Source of the DNA: Cyanobacteria bacterium UBA9579
GTDB lineage: Bacteria > Cyanobacteriota > Vampirovibrionia > Gastranaerophilales > UBA9579
Direction: 5' to 3'
NCBI GenBank assembly: GCA_003499585.1
Contig: DNSU01000107.1
Coordinates: 1,793-13,210, forward strand
Length of the DNA stretch: 11,418 nt
Both the position numbers and the translations under genes were made by a program. The notes beneath the pieces were generated by a model. It was not told the DNA's origin. It ran no database searches and worked only from the letters and a program-made list of their open reading frames with translations. Below are positions 1-6,665 of this stretch, piece by piece. The stretch's first letter is position 1, and each line of letters begins with the position of its first letter.

Positions 1-27
1 GTCATTGCGAACGAAGTGAAGCAATCC
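1..27. repeat. short palindromic intergenic repeat (REP-like), at window edge
   Basis: The window opens with a G/C-richer word containing ATTGC (4-8) and its reverse complement GCAAT (21-25) around a 12-base centre, followed by an A-run. I recall near-identical words as dispersed intergenic repeats in several unrelated bacterial genomes, so I read this as one end of such an element, probably continuing to the left. No second copy occurs in this window, so its repetitive nature cannot be shown from here. Confidence 0.5.
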
Positions 28-113
28 AAAAAAATTGTAGCCAAATGGCCACTAGAAAATCACAAAAATCAAAACACGCAATAATCAAACCAGACAGGAA
101 TTACAGCCAAATC

Positions 114-173
114 AAAAAGGTGCAAAACAGGTGCAAAAGGGTTGCAAAAATTGCAAAAAATATTCTAAAAAAA
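114..173. promoter_or_regulatory. helically phased A-tracts with iterated TGCAAAA, predicted curved DNA
   Basis: Six A-tracts lie at 114-118, 124-127, 135-138, 146-150, 155-160 and 167-173, with centres about 10 to 12 bases apart, close to one helical turn. Four of them belong to the word TGCAAAA, at 121, 132, 143 and 152. A-tracts in phase with the helix bend DNA. Lying just upstream of the pgsA promoter, the stretch could act as an UP-like activating region or as a site for a nucleoid protein or regulator. The phasing is seen directly; the regulatory role is inferred. Confidence 0.5.
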
Positions 174-194
174 CTCCAAATTTATTTTACAGTC

Positions 195-222
195 TTAACC
201 AATCTACTAATAATTTTATGAT
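195..222 (+). promoter_or_regulatory. sigma-70-type promoter for pgsA-trmL
   Basis: A -35-like TTAACC (195-200) and a -10-like TATGAT (217-222, one mismatch to TATAAT) are separated by 16 bases. The -10 ends about 40 bases before the pgsA start, leaving a short leader that includes the GAGGAA ribosome-binding site at 251-256. The curved A-tract region lies immediately upstream. The -35 is weak, so the exact hexamers are uncertain. Confidence 0.45.
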
Positions 223-261
223 AGTATAGTAACGGCTAGATTGAGGAAAAGAGGAAACGTA

Positions 262-855
262 ATGGCTAATTTTATTACAATCATTAGAGCAATACTGGTA
301 TTAATAGTAGCTGGGTTGCTATTTATAGAGACAGCTTCGATTTATTGGACCTGTTTTGCACTGACAGTTATCATTATCTGGATGGACGGACTTGATGGTT
401 ACATAGCCAGAAAATTTAATGAATCTTCTAAACTTGGTGCGGTATTAGATATTTTAGGTGACAGGATTGTAGAAAATGTTTACTGGATTACATTCCTGGC
501 ACTTGGATGGATACCATTATGGATTCCCTTGGTAATCGTAATTCGTGTAATTATTACAGACGGTTTAAGAAGTGTAGCTTTATCAGAAGGTTATACTGCA
601 TTTGGTGAAAGCACAATGATGAAAAGTGGCCTTGGCAGATTCCTTGTAGCTTCCAATTTCAGCAGAGGCTCATATGCAATATTTAAAGCTATAGCATTTG
701 CTCTTCTTATTGCTGCACATGTTCCGCAAGCATATGCATATCAAGACATTGTCAGCATAATAGCTTATGTTAGTGTCTATATAACTGTAATTTTTGCAGT
801 ATTAAGAGGATTACCGGTTATAATAGAAAGCAAACAATTCTTCTCAGAAAAATAG
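262..855 (+). CDS. pgsA: CDP-alcohol phosphatidyltransferase, probable phosphatidylglycerophosphate synthase
   Basis: A 197-residue integral membrane enzyme. The family transfers a phosphatidyl group from CDP-diacylglycerol to an alcohol; PgsA uses glycerol-3-phosphate, the committed step to phosphatidylglycerol. The complete signature DxxDGxxAR-x8-GxxxDxxxD is present, with D42, D45, D63 and D67 as the metal and catalytic aspartates. Hydrophobic helices fill residues 4-22, about 28-41 and much of 70-190, as expected. An upstream in-frame TTG at 241 is possible, but ATG 262 has GAGGAA at 251-256 and gives the usual MANxITIIR-type start, so I chose it. The gene ends one base before trmL, implying co-transcription and coupled translation. 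The family is certain. Glycerol-3-phosphate as substrate is likely, but another alcohol cannot be excluded. Confidence 0.85.
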   Translation: MANFITIIRAILVLIVAGLLFIETASIYWTCFALTVIIIWMDGLDGYIARKFNESSKLGAVLDILGDRIVENVYWITFLALGWIPLWIPLVIVIRVIITDGLRSVALSEGYTAFGESTMMKSGLGRFLVASNFSRGSYAIFKAIAFALLIAAHVPQAYAYQDIVSIIAYVSVYITVIFAVLRGLPVIIESKQFFSEK

Positions 856-856
856 T

Positions 857-1333
857 ATGAATAAAAAACCTTTTAGAATAGTACTAATAGAACCTGAAAT
901 CCCACAAAATACAGGCAACATTGCAAGATTATGTGCCTGTACAGGATGCGAGTTATATTTGGTTGGAAAATTAGGCTTTCAAATAACAGACAAATATTTA
1001 AAAAGAGCCGGCCTTGATTATTGGGAAGAAGTAAAAGTCGAAAGATATGAGAATATAGAAGATCTTCAAGAAAAATTCCCTGATAATAACTTCTATTACC
1101 TGACTACAAAAGCCCAGAAGCTATACACAGAAATAGAGTTTAAACCCGGTGATTTTCTGGTATTTGGAAGTGAGACAAAAGGACTGCCAAAAGAATTAAT
1201 AGAGAAAAATCCGGATAAAAGCATTAAAATCCCCATGAAAATAGGTCATCGCAGCCTAAATCTCTCCAATTCAGCCTCTATTGTATTATATGAAGCAATC
1301 AGGCAGACAAACTTTTTAGCAGATTATATATAA
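857..1333 (+). CDS. trmL: tRNA (cytidine/uridine(34)-2'-O)-methyltransferase
   Basis: A 158-residue SPOUT-class methyltransferase of typical TrmL length. TrmL methylates the 2'-hydroxyl of wobble nucleotide 34 in certain leucine tRNAs, using S-adenosylmethionine, in the cytosol. The three motifs of the trefoil knot are clear: EPEIPQNTGNIAR at 12-24 with conserved N18 and R24, FGSETKGLP at 103-111, and RSLNLSNSASIVLYEA at 132-147. The family works as a dimer with no separate RNA-binding domain, which fits the short length. It begins one base after the pgsA stop with no strong ribosome-binding site of its own, so translation is probably coupled. The pairing with a phospholipid gene has no obvious functional meaning. 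Confidence 0.93.
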   Translation: MNKKPFRIVLIEPEIPQNTGNIARLCACTGCELYLVGKLGFQITDKYLKRAGLDYWEEVKVERYENIEDLQEKFPDNNFYYLTTKAQKLYTEIEFKPGDFLVFGSETKGLPKELIEKNPDKSIKIPMKIGHRSLNLSNSASIVLYEAIRQTNFLADYI

Positions 1334-1344
1334 GATAGCTTAAC

Positions 1345-1773
1345 TTATTCCAAATTATTCAATATATCATCATATATTTTCTGTTTTGCAGTTAATTGGC
1401 TTAATTGTCTTTTAATGCTTTCATTATCAGGATCTTTAGCTATAAAATCAATTAAATCAGCTTTTTGCTCCATAATCCCTCTAAGTTTAATCTTGGCTAC
1501 TATTCTAATAGGATTAAGCAAGTCTGCTGGGACTATTGATGAAACAAGAGTATCAAGCGACTCTTCACTTCCCATTATACTCTCATAATCCTGCTTTTCT
1601 ACTTGTACTTTTTTATCTAAAATATTAATCTGTTTATGTAATATAGGATCATCCAATACACTTTTCCTGAAACTGTCCAGGACTCCTCTTGTTTTATCAG
1701 CCGGAATTAATTCAACATCAGCTTTTGTGTTTATATTATAAGAATTATTATCTGAATGATCTGAATTTATCAT
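1345..1773 (-). CDS. hypothetical protein, charged and helical
   Basis: I do not recognise this 142-residue protein. There is no signal peptide or membrane segment, so it is probably cytosolic. The first 25 residues are rich in Asn, Asp and Ser and look disordered. The remainder looks helical, and residues about 94-140 are charged with regular hydrophobic spacing that could form a coiled coil. It contains no cysteine and no recognisable catalytic motif. ATG at 1773 is chosen because GGAG lies seven bases upstream (1781-1784). A TTG at 1800 would add nine residues without a well-placed site. It converges on trmL, with only 11 bases between the stop codons and no clear terminator there, so the two transcripts may overlap. 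It is likely a real gene given the ribosome-binding site and open length. Confidence 0.6.
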   Translation of the reverse strand: MINSDHSDNNSYNINTKADVELIPADKTRGVLDSFRKSVLDDPILHKQINILDKKVQVEKQDYESIMGSEESLDTLVSSIVPADLLNPIRIVAKIKLRGIMEQKADLIDFIAKDPDNESIKRQLSQLTAKQKIYDDILNNLE

Positions 1774-1888
1774 ATTGTATCTCCATATGAGATATTTCAA
1801 CTCTTCTTTAATAAAGCTCTTTTGTTTCCTCTATTACTTATATTAAGTAAAATATACAAAATAAATTGTTAGCATTACAGCATACTTA

Positions 1889-1949
1889 TAGATATACTTA
1901 CAACTCAGGCTATTCACATTTTAGATATACTATTTAATGGATAGTATAT
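1889..1949. promoter_or_regulatory. repeated TAGATATACT words and a 9-bp inverted repeat (operator candidate)
   Basis: TAGATATACT occurs at 1889-1898 and again at 1922-1931, exactly 33 bases apart, about three helical turns. The second copy continues into a perfect inverted repeat: ATATACTAT (1925-1933) and ATAGTATAT (1941-1949) with a seven-base centre. This lies in the spacer between the divergent unknown gene and nnr. The rest of the 1774-2099 spacer holds a smaller inverted repeat (TATTTC 1977-1982 with GAAATA 1988-1993), a promoter for nnr, and otherwise featureless A/T-rich sequence. Low complexity raises the chance of coincidence. Confidence 0.35.
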
Positions 1950-2032
1950 GAATTTACATAACATTTCTTATCGGACTATTTCTATATGAAATAATTATTA
2001 AAGTTTTTTCATAAAAATCTCTGAATACGACA

Positions 2033-2061
2033 ATGACATATCTGACATTTTGATTTAGTAT
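2033..2061 (+). promoter_or_regulatory. promoter for nnr
   Basis: ATGACA (2033-2038, one mismatch to TTGACA) and TAGTAT (2056-2061) are spaced by 17 bases; an overlapping TATAAA lies at 2059-2064. Transcription would start near 2068, giving a leader of about 30 bases. The ribosome-binding site is GGGGG at 2088-2092, seven bases before the ATG. Confidence 0.45.
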
Positions 2062-2099
2062 AAACAAATAATAATAATTACTAATTCGGGGGAAATTCT

Positions 2100-3656
2100 A
2101 TGATTAAGGTTTTAACCGGAACTCAAATGAGAAATATAGATAAGCAAGCTATTGAGGAATTAAAAATTCCCAGCCTTATATTAATGGAGAACGCAGGCAG
2201 AGCAGTATTTGAGCAGGTAGTAGAAATCCTGAATGAAGTAAAAGATGAACATGTAAGCGTACTTGTTATATGCGGCAAAGGTAATAATGGTGGAGATGGA
2301 TTTGTAGCAGCAAGGCACTTAATACTTGAAGAAATCCCAACATACGTATTATCTTTGTATCATGAAGAAGAACTATCAGGAGATGCTCTTGCCAATCATA
2401 ATGCATTAAAGAATTTTACAGATATTTTTTATTATGATGAACTTGACCCGGAAACAATTCAGGATATACTATCTATTTCAACAGTTGTAGTTGATGCAAT
2501 ATTTGGAACAGGTTTAAATACTGAAGTTAAAGGACATTTATATCAAGTTATAGATACAATAAATGAATTTACGGAAGGATATGTAGTTGCAGTTGATATA
2601 CCTTCAGGAATCGATTCAAATACAGGCCAAATTTTAGGCAATGCAGTAGTAGCTGATTACACTGTAAGTTTATTTAACCCAAAACTCGGAACAATACTAT
2701 ATCCTGGGGCGGAGCATTCAGGAGAAATAATAATTAATGATATAGGAATTCCAGAAACCCTGCTGGAAGACCCTGAATACAATATAAACCTGATCACGGC
2801 ACATTATGCCTGCGCAAATTTACCGCTAAGACCTGAGGAAAGTCATAAAGGCATGTTTGGAAGTGTCTTTAATGTGGCAGGTGGCTATGGCATGACTGGA
2901 GCAGCATTTTTAAGCGCTTATTCATCATTAAAAGTAGGGGCAGGATATTCAATGCTTGCCACCCCTGAAAGCTTAGTGCCCATATTTGCTACAATGGCAC
3001 CGGAAATAGTCTATGCTCCATTAAAAGAGACACCAAATAAAACCATATCCAAGGAAGCTGTAAATTATGCGCTTGAGAAGAGTGAAAAAAGTAACATTTT
3101 CCTCCTAGGCCCTGGAATAGGAACTGATCCTTCTACAATTGAATTTATATCTGAGTTTACACAAAAGCTTACAGATAGAGGATTACCGGCAATATTTGAT
3201 GCAGATGCACTTAACTGTTTTACACTGATGGATAACTTTGTACTACCGATTAATTCTGTTATAACCCCACATCCAAAAGAACTTGCACGCTTATTAAAAG
3301 TAACTGTAAAAGACATTATGGATGATAGAATTGGCAAAGTCAGAGAAGCCGCCCAAAAATTTAATACAATAGTAGTTTTAAAAGGTGCAAGAACAATTAT
3401 TGCAGAGCCAAATGGCACAATTTACATTAATCCCACAGGAAACTCAGCACTAGCAACAGCAGGAACAGGGGATGTATTATGTGGAATGATAGCCGGTTTT
3501 GCCGCACAGGGACTTGAATTAAGAGATGCCGCAATTCTAGGCGTTTACTTGCATGGCCTAGCAGGAGACTTAGCAGAACAGGATTTAACGCAATACAGCG
3601 TAACGGCAACATCCCTACTGGATTATATCCCTGCTGCAATCAAGCTGATTTATTAA
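2100..3656 (+). CDS. nnr: bifunctional NAD(P)H-hydrate epimerase / ADP-dependent NAD(P)H-hydrate dehydratase
   Basis: A 518-residue metabolite-repair enzyme with the usual two-domain layout. The N-terminal YjeF_N epimerase (about 1-220) interconverts R and S forms of damaged NAD(P)HX. The C-terminal ribokinase-like dehydratase (about 240-515) restores S-NAD(P)HX to NAD(P)H using ADP. Epimerase marks are the start GTQMRNIDKQAIEE, GKGNNGGDGF at 59-68, VDAIFGTG at 131-138 with likely catalytic D132, and DIPSGID at 166-172. Dehydratase marks are HKGMFG at 249-254, LLGPGIGTD at 335-343, ITPHPKE at 388-394, VLKGA at 426-430 and AGTGDVL at 454-460 with catalytic D458. Both active sites look intact. 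It is monocistronic with its own promoter and faces the convergent anmK across an inverted-repeat element. Confidence 0.95.
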   Translation: MIKVLTGTQMRNIDKQAIEELKIPSLILMENAGRAVFEQVVEILNEVKDEHVSVLVICGKGNNGGDGFVAARHLILEEIPTYVLSLYHEEELSGDALANHNALKNFTDIFYYDELDPETIQDILSISTVVVDAIFGTGLNTEVKGHLYQVIDTINEFTEGYVVAVDIPSGIDSNTGQILGNAVVADYTVSLFNPKLGTILYPGAEHSGEIIINDIGIPETLLEDPEYNINLITAHYACANLPLRPEESHKGMFGSVFNVAGGYGMTGAAFLSAYSSLKVGAGYSMLATPESLVPIFATMAPEIVYAPLKETPNKTISKEAVNYALEKSEKSNIFLLGPGIGTDPSTIEFISEFTQKLTDRGLPAIFDADALNCFTLMDNFVLPINSVITPHPKELARLLKVTVKDIMDDRIGKVREAAQKFNTIVVLKGARTIIAEPNGTIYINPTGNSALATAGTGDVLCGMIAGFAAQGLELRDAAILGVYLHGLAGDLAEQDLTQYSVTATSLLDYIPAAIKLIY

Positions 3657-3684
3657 TCTATTCCTATTTCAATCCAGTATTCAG

Positions 3685-3755
3685 AAGGGAGATAGTATTT
3701 TTGGAAGCCTTTGAAGGCGAAGCTACTTCAACAGCGACAAAATACTATCTCCCTT
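3685..3755. repeat. 71-base element with perfect 17-bp inverted ends and two internal hairpins (MITE-like)
   Basis: AAGGGAGATAGTATTTT (3685-3701) is the exact reverse complement of AAAATACTATCTCCCTT (3739-3755). Inside lie two more hairpins: GCCTT/AAGGC (3707-3711 with 3714-3718) and GAAG/CTTC (3719-3722 with 3726-3729). The whole could fold into a three-way branched structure on either strand. Neither strand has a T-run after the stem, so it is not a standard intrinsic terminator, although it sits where one would between convergent nnr and anmK. The form resembles a miniature inverted-repeat element or a structured dispersed repeat. I see no clear target-site duplication and no other copy in this window. 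Confidence 0.6.
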
Positions 3756-3796
3756 GAAATGAAGCTTTTATAACAGGCTTTCCTAAATAAGTAAAA

Positions 3797-4954
3797 CTAG
3801 CCATTATTTCCTGGAACTATTTTCCCTAGAACTCTATTATGCTTTGCACCTGTACAGGCCGGAACGTTATTAGGAATACCATAATAAGTTGTATATGCTA
3901 ACAGAGCAAATGCTATAGCTTCCTTAAATTTACTTGAAATACCAAAGTCTTCATGGGTGAGTATTTTTACTTGATCACCAAAGTACTCTTCTAATAATCC
4001 TATTAAATAAGGATTATACGCACCACCACCACCGAGAACAATCTCATCGATTCTAGTTTTAGGCAAAATAAAATCTTTATATGCTTTATATATTGATTTT
4101 GCTGTTAATGCCGTCACTGTAGCAATGACATCATATCGGTTTTCGGGAGCAGAGGTTAAAATGCGCTTAGCATAATCTTTACTAAATAACTCTCTTCCTG
4201 TTGTTTTAGGTGGCTCTTGATTAAAATATGGTTCTTGCATCAAAGATTCAAGCCACTTTTCATCTATATTTCCCTGTGAGGCAAATATTCCATCCTTATC
4301 ATAGTCAGCACCAAAAAACAGTTTTGAACAGTAATCTATAAGCACATTGCCGGGACCTGTATCAAAGGCAAATGGCTTAACTTGAGGACTTAATACAGTC
4401 ACATTTGCCATGCCGCCAATATTTTGAATACCTCTTGCAATAGTATCAGATTTAAACAGAACCTTATCAGCAAAAGGCACTAAAGGAGCACCCTGCCCGC
4501 CAGCGGCAATATCTCTTGGCCGAAAATCTGCTACTGTTGTTATACCTGTTCGTTCAGCGATTGAGGATGGCTCTCCAATTTGAAGCGTACTTTTCATACT
4601 AAATAAATTAGTTTGCCACTCCTGAGGAATATGATAAACAGTCTGCCCATGGGATCCGATTAAATCAACCTCCTCAGGTTTCATGCCAATTATCTGTAAT
4701 AATTCAAGAGCAGCCTGTGCAAAATACTCCCCAATAACAAAATTCATCCAGCATAATTCTTGAATTGTACCTTCTTTGCTGAACAATTTATGAATTTGTT
4801 GTTTTATATTATCAGGATATTCATATATCAGACTTGCTCTGACCTTGACTGACAAATCAGGATTAATTTCTACCAAACTAGCATCAATGCCGTCAACCGA
4901 AGTCCCCGACATCAATCCAATAACCAATTTTGATTCTAAATTTTCATCTCGCAT
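3797..4954 (-). CDS. anmK: anhydro-N-acetylmuramic acid kinase
   Basis: A 385-residue cytosolic kinase of normal family length. AnmK opens the 1,6-anhydro ring of anhydro-MurNAc, released by lytic transglycosylases, and phosphorylates it with ATP to give MurNAc-6-phosphate, a cell-wall recycling step typical of diderms. The ASKHA-fold motifs are all present: GLMSGTSVDGIDA at 13-25, GSHGQT at 100-105, GEPSSIAERTG at 127-137, VADFRPRDIAAGGQGAPLVP at 141-160 with catalytic D143, NIGGMANVT at 178-186, DTGPGN at 198-203, TTGRELF at 251-257 and GGGGAYNP at 308-315. It follows the DUF362 gene by 61 bases on the same strand. No good ribosome-binding site precedes ATG 4954, but no better start was found. 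I see no MurQ etherase in the window, so the next recycling step lies elsewhere. Confidence 0.95.
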   Translation of the reverse strand: MRDENLESKLVIGLMSGTSVDGIDASLVEINPDLSVKVRASLIYEYPDNIKQQIHKLFSKEGTIQELCWMNFVIGEYFAQAALELLQIIGMKPEEVDLIGSHGQTVYHIPQEWQTNLFSMKSTLQIGEPSSIAERTGITTVADFRPRDIAAGGQGAPLVPFADKVLFKSDTIARGIQNIGGMANVTVLSPQVKPFAFDTGPGNVLIDYCSKLFFGADYDKDGIFASQGNIDEKWLESLMQEPYFNQEPPKTTGRELFSKDYAKRILTSAPENRYDVIATVTALTAKSIYKAYKDFILPKTRIDEIVLGGGGAYNPYLIGLLEEYFGDQVKILTHEDFGISSKFKEAIAFALLAYTTYYGIPNNVPACTGAKHNRVLGKIVPGNNG

Positions 4955-4960
4955 AATCTT

Positions 4961-4966
4961 ATTATA
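4961..4966 (-). promoter_or_regulatory. TATAAT -10 box immediately upstream of anmK
   Basis: On the minus strand an exact TATAAT ends six bases before the anmK ATG. If used, transcription would begin at or very near the A of the start codon, giving a leaderless message, consistent with the lack of a ribosome-binding site. No convincing -35 is seen (GCGAAA at 4984-4989 is the best at 17 bases). In A/T-rich DNA the hexamer may be chance. Confidence 0.25.
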
Positions 4967-5015
4967 TATTATGCAGACAATTATTTCGCATTTAAGTTTA
5001 TAAAAAAGCTATATC

Positions 5016-5900
5016 TTAGAAATACAATTCTTCTCCATAAGCCTTTTGGGTAAATATACTTATAGCTTCACTAAGAGGAACCCCTTTTACGTTAATATCT
5101 ACAATATCAGACTTACCTAAACCCAACTTTCCTGCTTCAAATAAATGCCTTACTGCCTGATGATTAAAACCAAACAATTTTGCCCCTACAGCATCAGCTG
5201 CAATTGCATCTTTGCTAGCAATAGTTATTCCTGTTTCTATAACTTTCCCATCAAGAGGTCCTGTTCCTATCATTGACGGATGACCTACAATGATTCCCAA
5301 TTGAATAGGAAAACGCTTTGCCATAGCTACTATAAATCTTTGCAAATCATCAAATATATTATGATCATGCCCAGTCATACTATCTCTTGGATGACCATAA
5401 TAGTCAGCAGCCGGGTAGCTTAAGGCTATATTTTTCAGGCATAAAGTTACTGTAGCAGTGGCATGCATCTTATGCTGGGCAAGTGATATTAGTGTTTCAT
5501 ATTCAAAAACTCTGGGATTAACCATGATTGACCTTTGAGGGCCAAAATCCAGTTTAACTTCTTCAAAAGGATGAGTATTATGATCAAAGAACTCTACTTT
5601 TTCTTCATTTAAGACATCTATCATGCCAGCCAACTTAAAAACATCATAGGTAATAGCAGCTCCAGAGCCACCAGTTGCTACAATTTTTTTGGGATTAAAT
5701 TGTTTTATATATCGAATAACAGCCCTGAGAGTGTCACCTCTTGTGACACCTCTTAAATTACCGGGATCAGCATAAGTATCATTAGGCTTAATAGCGACTA
5801 ATTTACCCTCGATAATATCTCTAAGATCCAATTCTCCTAAAGCCTGATTTATGGAAGCTTCAATACTTTCATCATTATGCCCTATAGCCACAATAGACAT
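5016..5900 (-). CDS. DUF362 family protein of unknown function
   Basis: A 294-residue protein matching the DUF362 fold: VAIKPN at 35-40, TGGSGAA at 76-82, and the C-terminal block GTGPLDGK (212-219) then KDAIAADAVGAKLFGF at 230-245. The family has no firmly general role. Many members carry a ferredoxin-like 4Fe-4S domain, but this one has a single cysteine (C154) and cannot bind such a cluster alone. Histidines are frequent in the middle (H143, H146, H170, H178, H180, H207), and GHPSMIG (206-212) stands where relatives, as I recall them, have an acidic GMEG-type motif. Start 5900 is chosen because GGAG lies nine bases upstream. ATG 5915 would add five residues, but its AGGA is almost adjacent to the codon. 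It lies between ruvC and anmK on the same strand and may be co-transcribed; no function follows from that. Confidence 0.8.
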   Translation of the reverse strand: MSIVAIGHNDESIEASINQALGELDLRDIIEGKLVAIKPNDTYADPGNLRGVTRGDTLRAVIRYIKQFNPKKIVATGGSGAAITYDVFKLAGMIDVLNEEKVEFFDHNTHPFEEVKLDFGPQRSIMVNPRVFEYETLISLAQHKMHATATVTLCLKNIALSYPAADYYGHPRDSMTGHDHNIFDDLQRFIVAMAKRFPIQLGIIVGHPSMIGTGPLDGKVIETGITIASKDAIAADAVGAKLFGFNHQAVRHLFEAGKLGLGKSDIVDINVKGVPLSEAISIFTQKAYGEELYF

Positions 5901-6013
5901 GCTTATATTCTCCATTTCCTAATATAGAGAATATTTTGCATACTTTATTAAATTTTTGAGATAACCGCATAGGCTACTTAACTTACTATATTTTTCAATA
6001 AAAAGCCTATAAC

Positions 6014-6499
6014 TTATTCCAATTGCTGTCTGGAATGACACAATGCAATGGCAATAGCATCACAAGTGTCATCAAGTTTAGGAACTTCCTGTTCACTTAA
6101 AATTATCTGAATCATTTGCTTAATTTCATCTTTTTGCGCCCTACCATATCCTGTAATTGTTTGTTTTACCACAAGTGGAGTATATTCATATACAGGAATA
6201 TCATATTGCTTAAGAGTCATCAATATAACCCCTCTGGCTTCACAAACAGGCACAATTGTCTTGGCATTTTTAAAAAAGAAAATTTGCTCTACAGCAGCCA
6301 CATCAGGTTTATACATTTTAATTAACTGAGTCAAGTCATTATGAATTTCAAGCAGTCTTGTAACAGCATTTTCTTTTTTATCAGTCTGTATAGATCCTGA
6401 ATTAACAATGCAATATTGATCCTCTCTAGCATTGCAATCCATATCGAGGATACAATATCCGGCAATTGCCATTCCAGGGTCTATTCCAATAATTCTCAC
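6014..6499 (-). CDS. ruvC: Holliday junction resolvase RuvC
   Basis: A 161-residue endonuclease of normal family length. It cleaves four-way DNA junctions symmetrically at the end of homologous recombination, working as a dimer with the RuvAB branch-migration motor. The RNase H-like fold is marked by IIGIDPG at 3-9, VEQIFF at 70-75, and the C-terminal DDTCDAIAIALCH at 143-155. The four metal-binding acids are D7, E71, D144 and D147, all present. The start is GTG at 6499, fixed because the family begins directly with the first beta strand (MRIIGIDPG). Ribosome-binding sequence upstream is weak. ruvA and ruvB are not adjacent, which is common. It heads a minus-strand run with the DUF362 gene (113 bases downstream) and anmK, and is divergent from lnt. 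Confidence 0.95.
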   Translation of the reverse strand: MRIIGIDPGMAIAGYCILDMDCNAREDQYCIVNSGSIQTDKKENAVTRLLEIHNDLTQLIKMYKPDVAAVEQIFFFKNAKTIVPVCEARGVILMTLKQYDIPVYEYTPLVVKQTITGYGRAQKDEIKQMIQIILSEQEVPKLDDTCDAIAIALCHSRQQLE

Positions 6500-6514
6500 A
6501 TTAATCTTTCTTAA

Positions 6515-6542
6515 GTTATACTTATTTTGTTATCCTGGACAA
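6515..6542 (-). promoter_or_regulatory. candidate promoter for ruvC
   Basis: Read on the minus strand, TTGTCC (6537-6542) and TATAAC (6515-6520) are spaced by 16 bases. The start would fall near 6508, leaving a leader of under ten bases before the GTG. A second TATAAT (minus strand 6542-6547) could give a longer leader. The shared ruvC-lnt spacer also carries a plus-strand TATAAT at 6565-6570 that could serve lnt, without a good -35. Confidence 0.35.
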
Positions 6543-6665
6543 TTATAATTATTCTTCTATTAACTATAATTATATTAATTTATCAGAAATTTCAAGTTTG
6601 TTAACTTTAGTAATCAGGCAAAATCCCCCCTTAATTCTCTTAGAACGTTATTAATAGGCATAATA

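Noticed and set aside
1..240. RNA gene, riboswitch or CRISPR in the left spacer
   Set aside because: No cloverleaf, conserved riboswitch core or regular long repeat-spacer pattern is visible; only short iterated A-tracts.
241..261. TTG at 241 as the pgsA start
   Set aside because: The GAGGAA site at 251-256 lies inside this extension and points to ATG 262; the extension is basic and not part of the family.
3065..3418. Minus-strand open frame inside nnr
   Set aside because: It lies opposite the conserved dehydratase domain of nnr, and its product has no recognisable motif; it is an antisense shadow.
3427..3639. Minus-strand open frame near the nnr 3' end
   Set aside because: It overlaps the GTGD catalytic region of nnr in antisense and has no supporting features.
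3685..3755. The 71-base inverted repeat as a simple bidirectional terminator
   Set aside because: No T-run follows the stem on either strand, and the internal hairpins are not a terminator feature.
5969..6010. ATAGGCT / AGCCTAT inverted repeat after ruvC as a terminator
   Set aside because: The stem is only seven bases with a 28-base loop and no T-run after it; probably chance.
6116..6325. Plus-strand open frame inside ruvC
   Set aside because: It is antisense to the conserved RuvC sequence and has no ribosome-binding site or motif.
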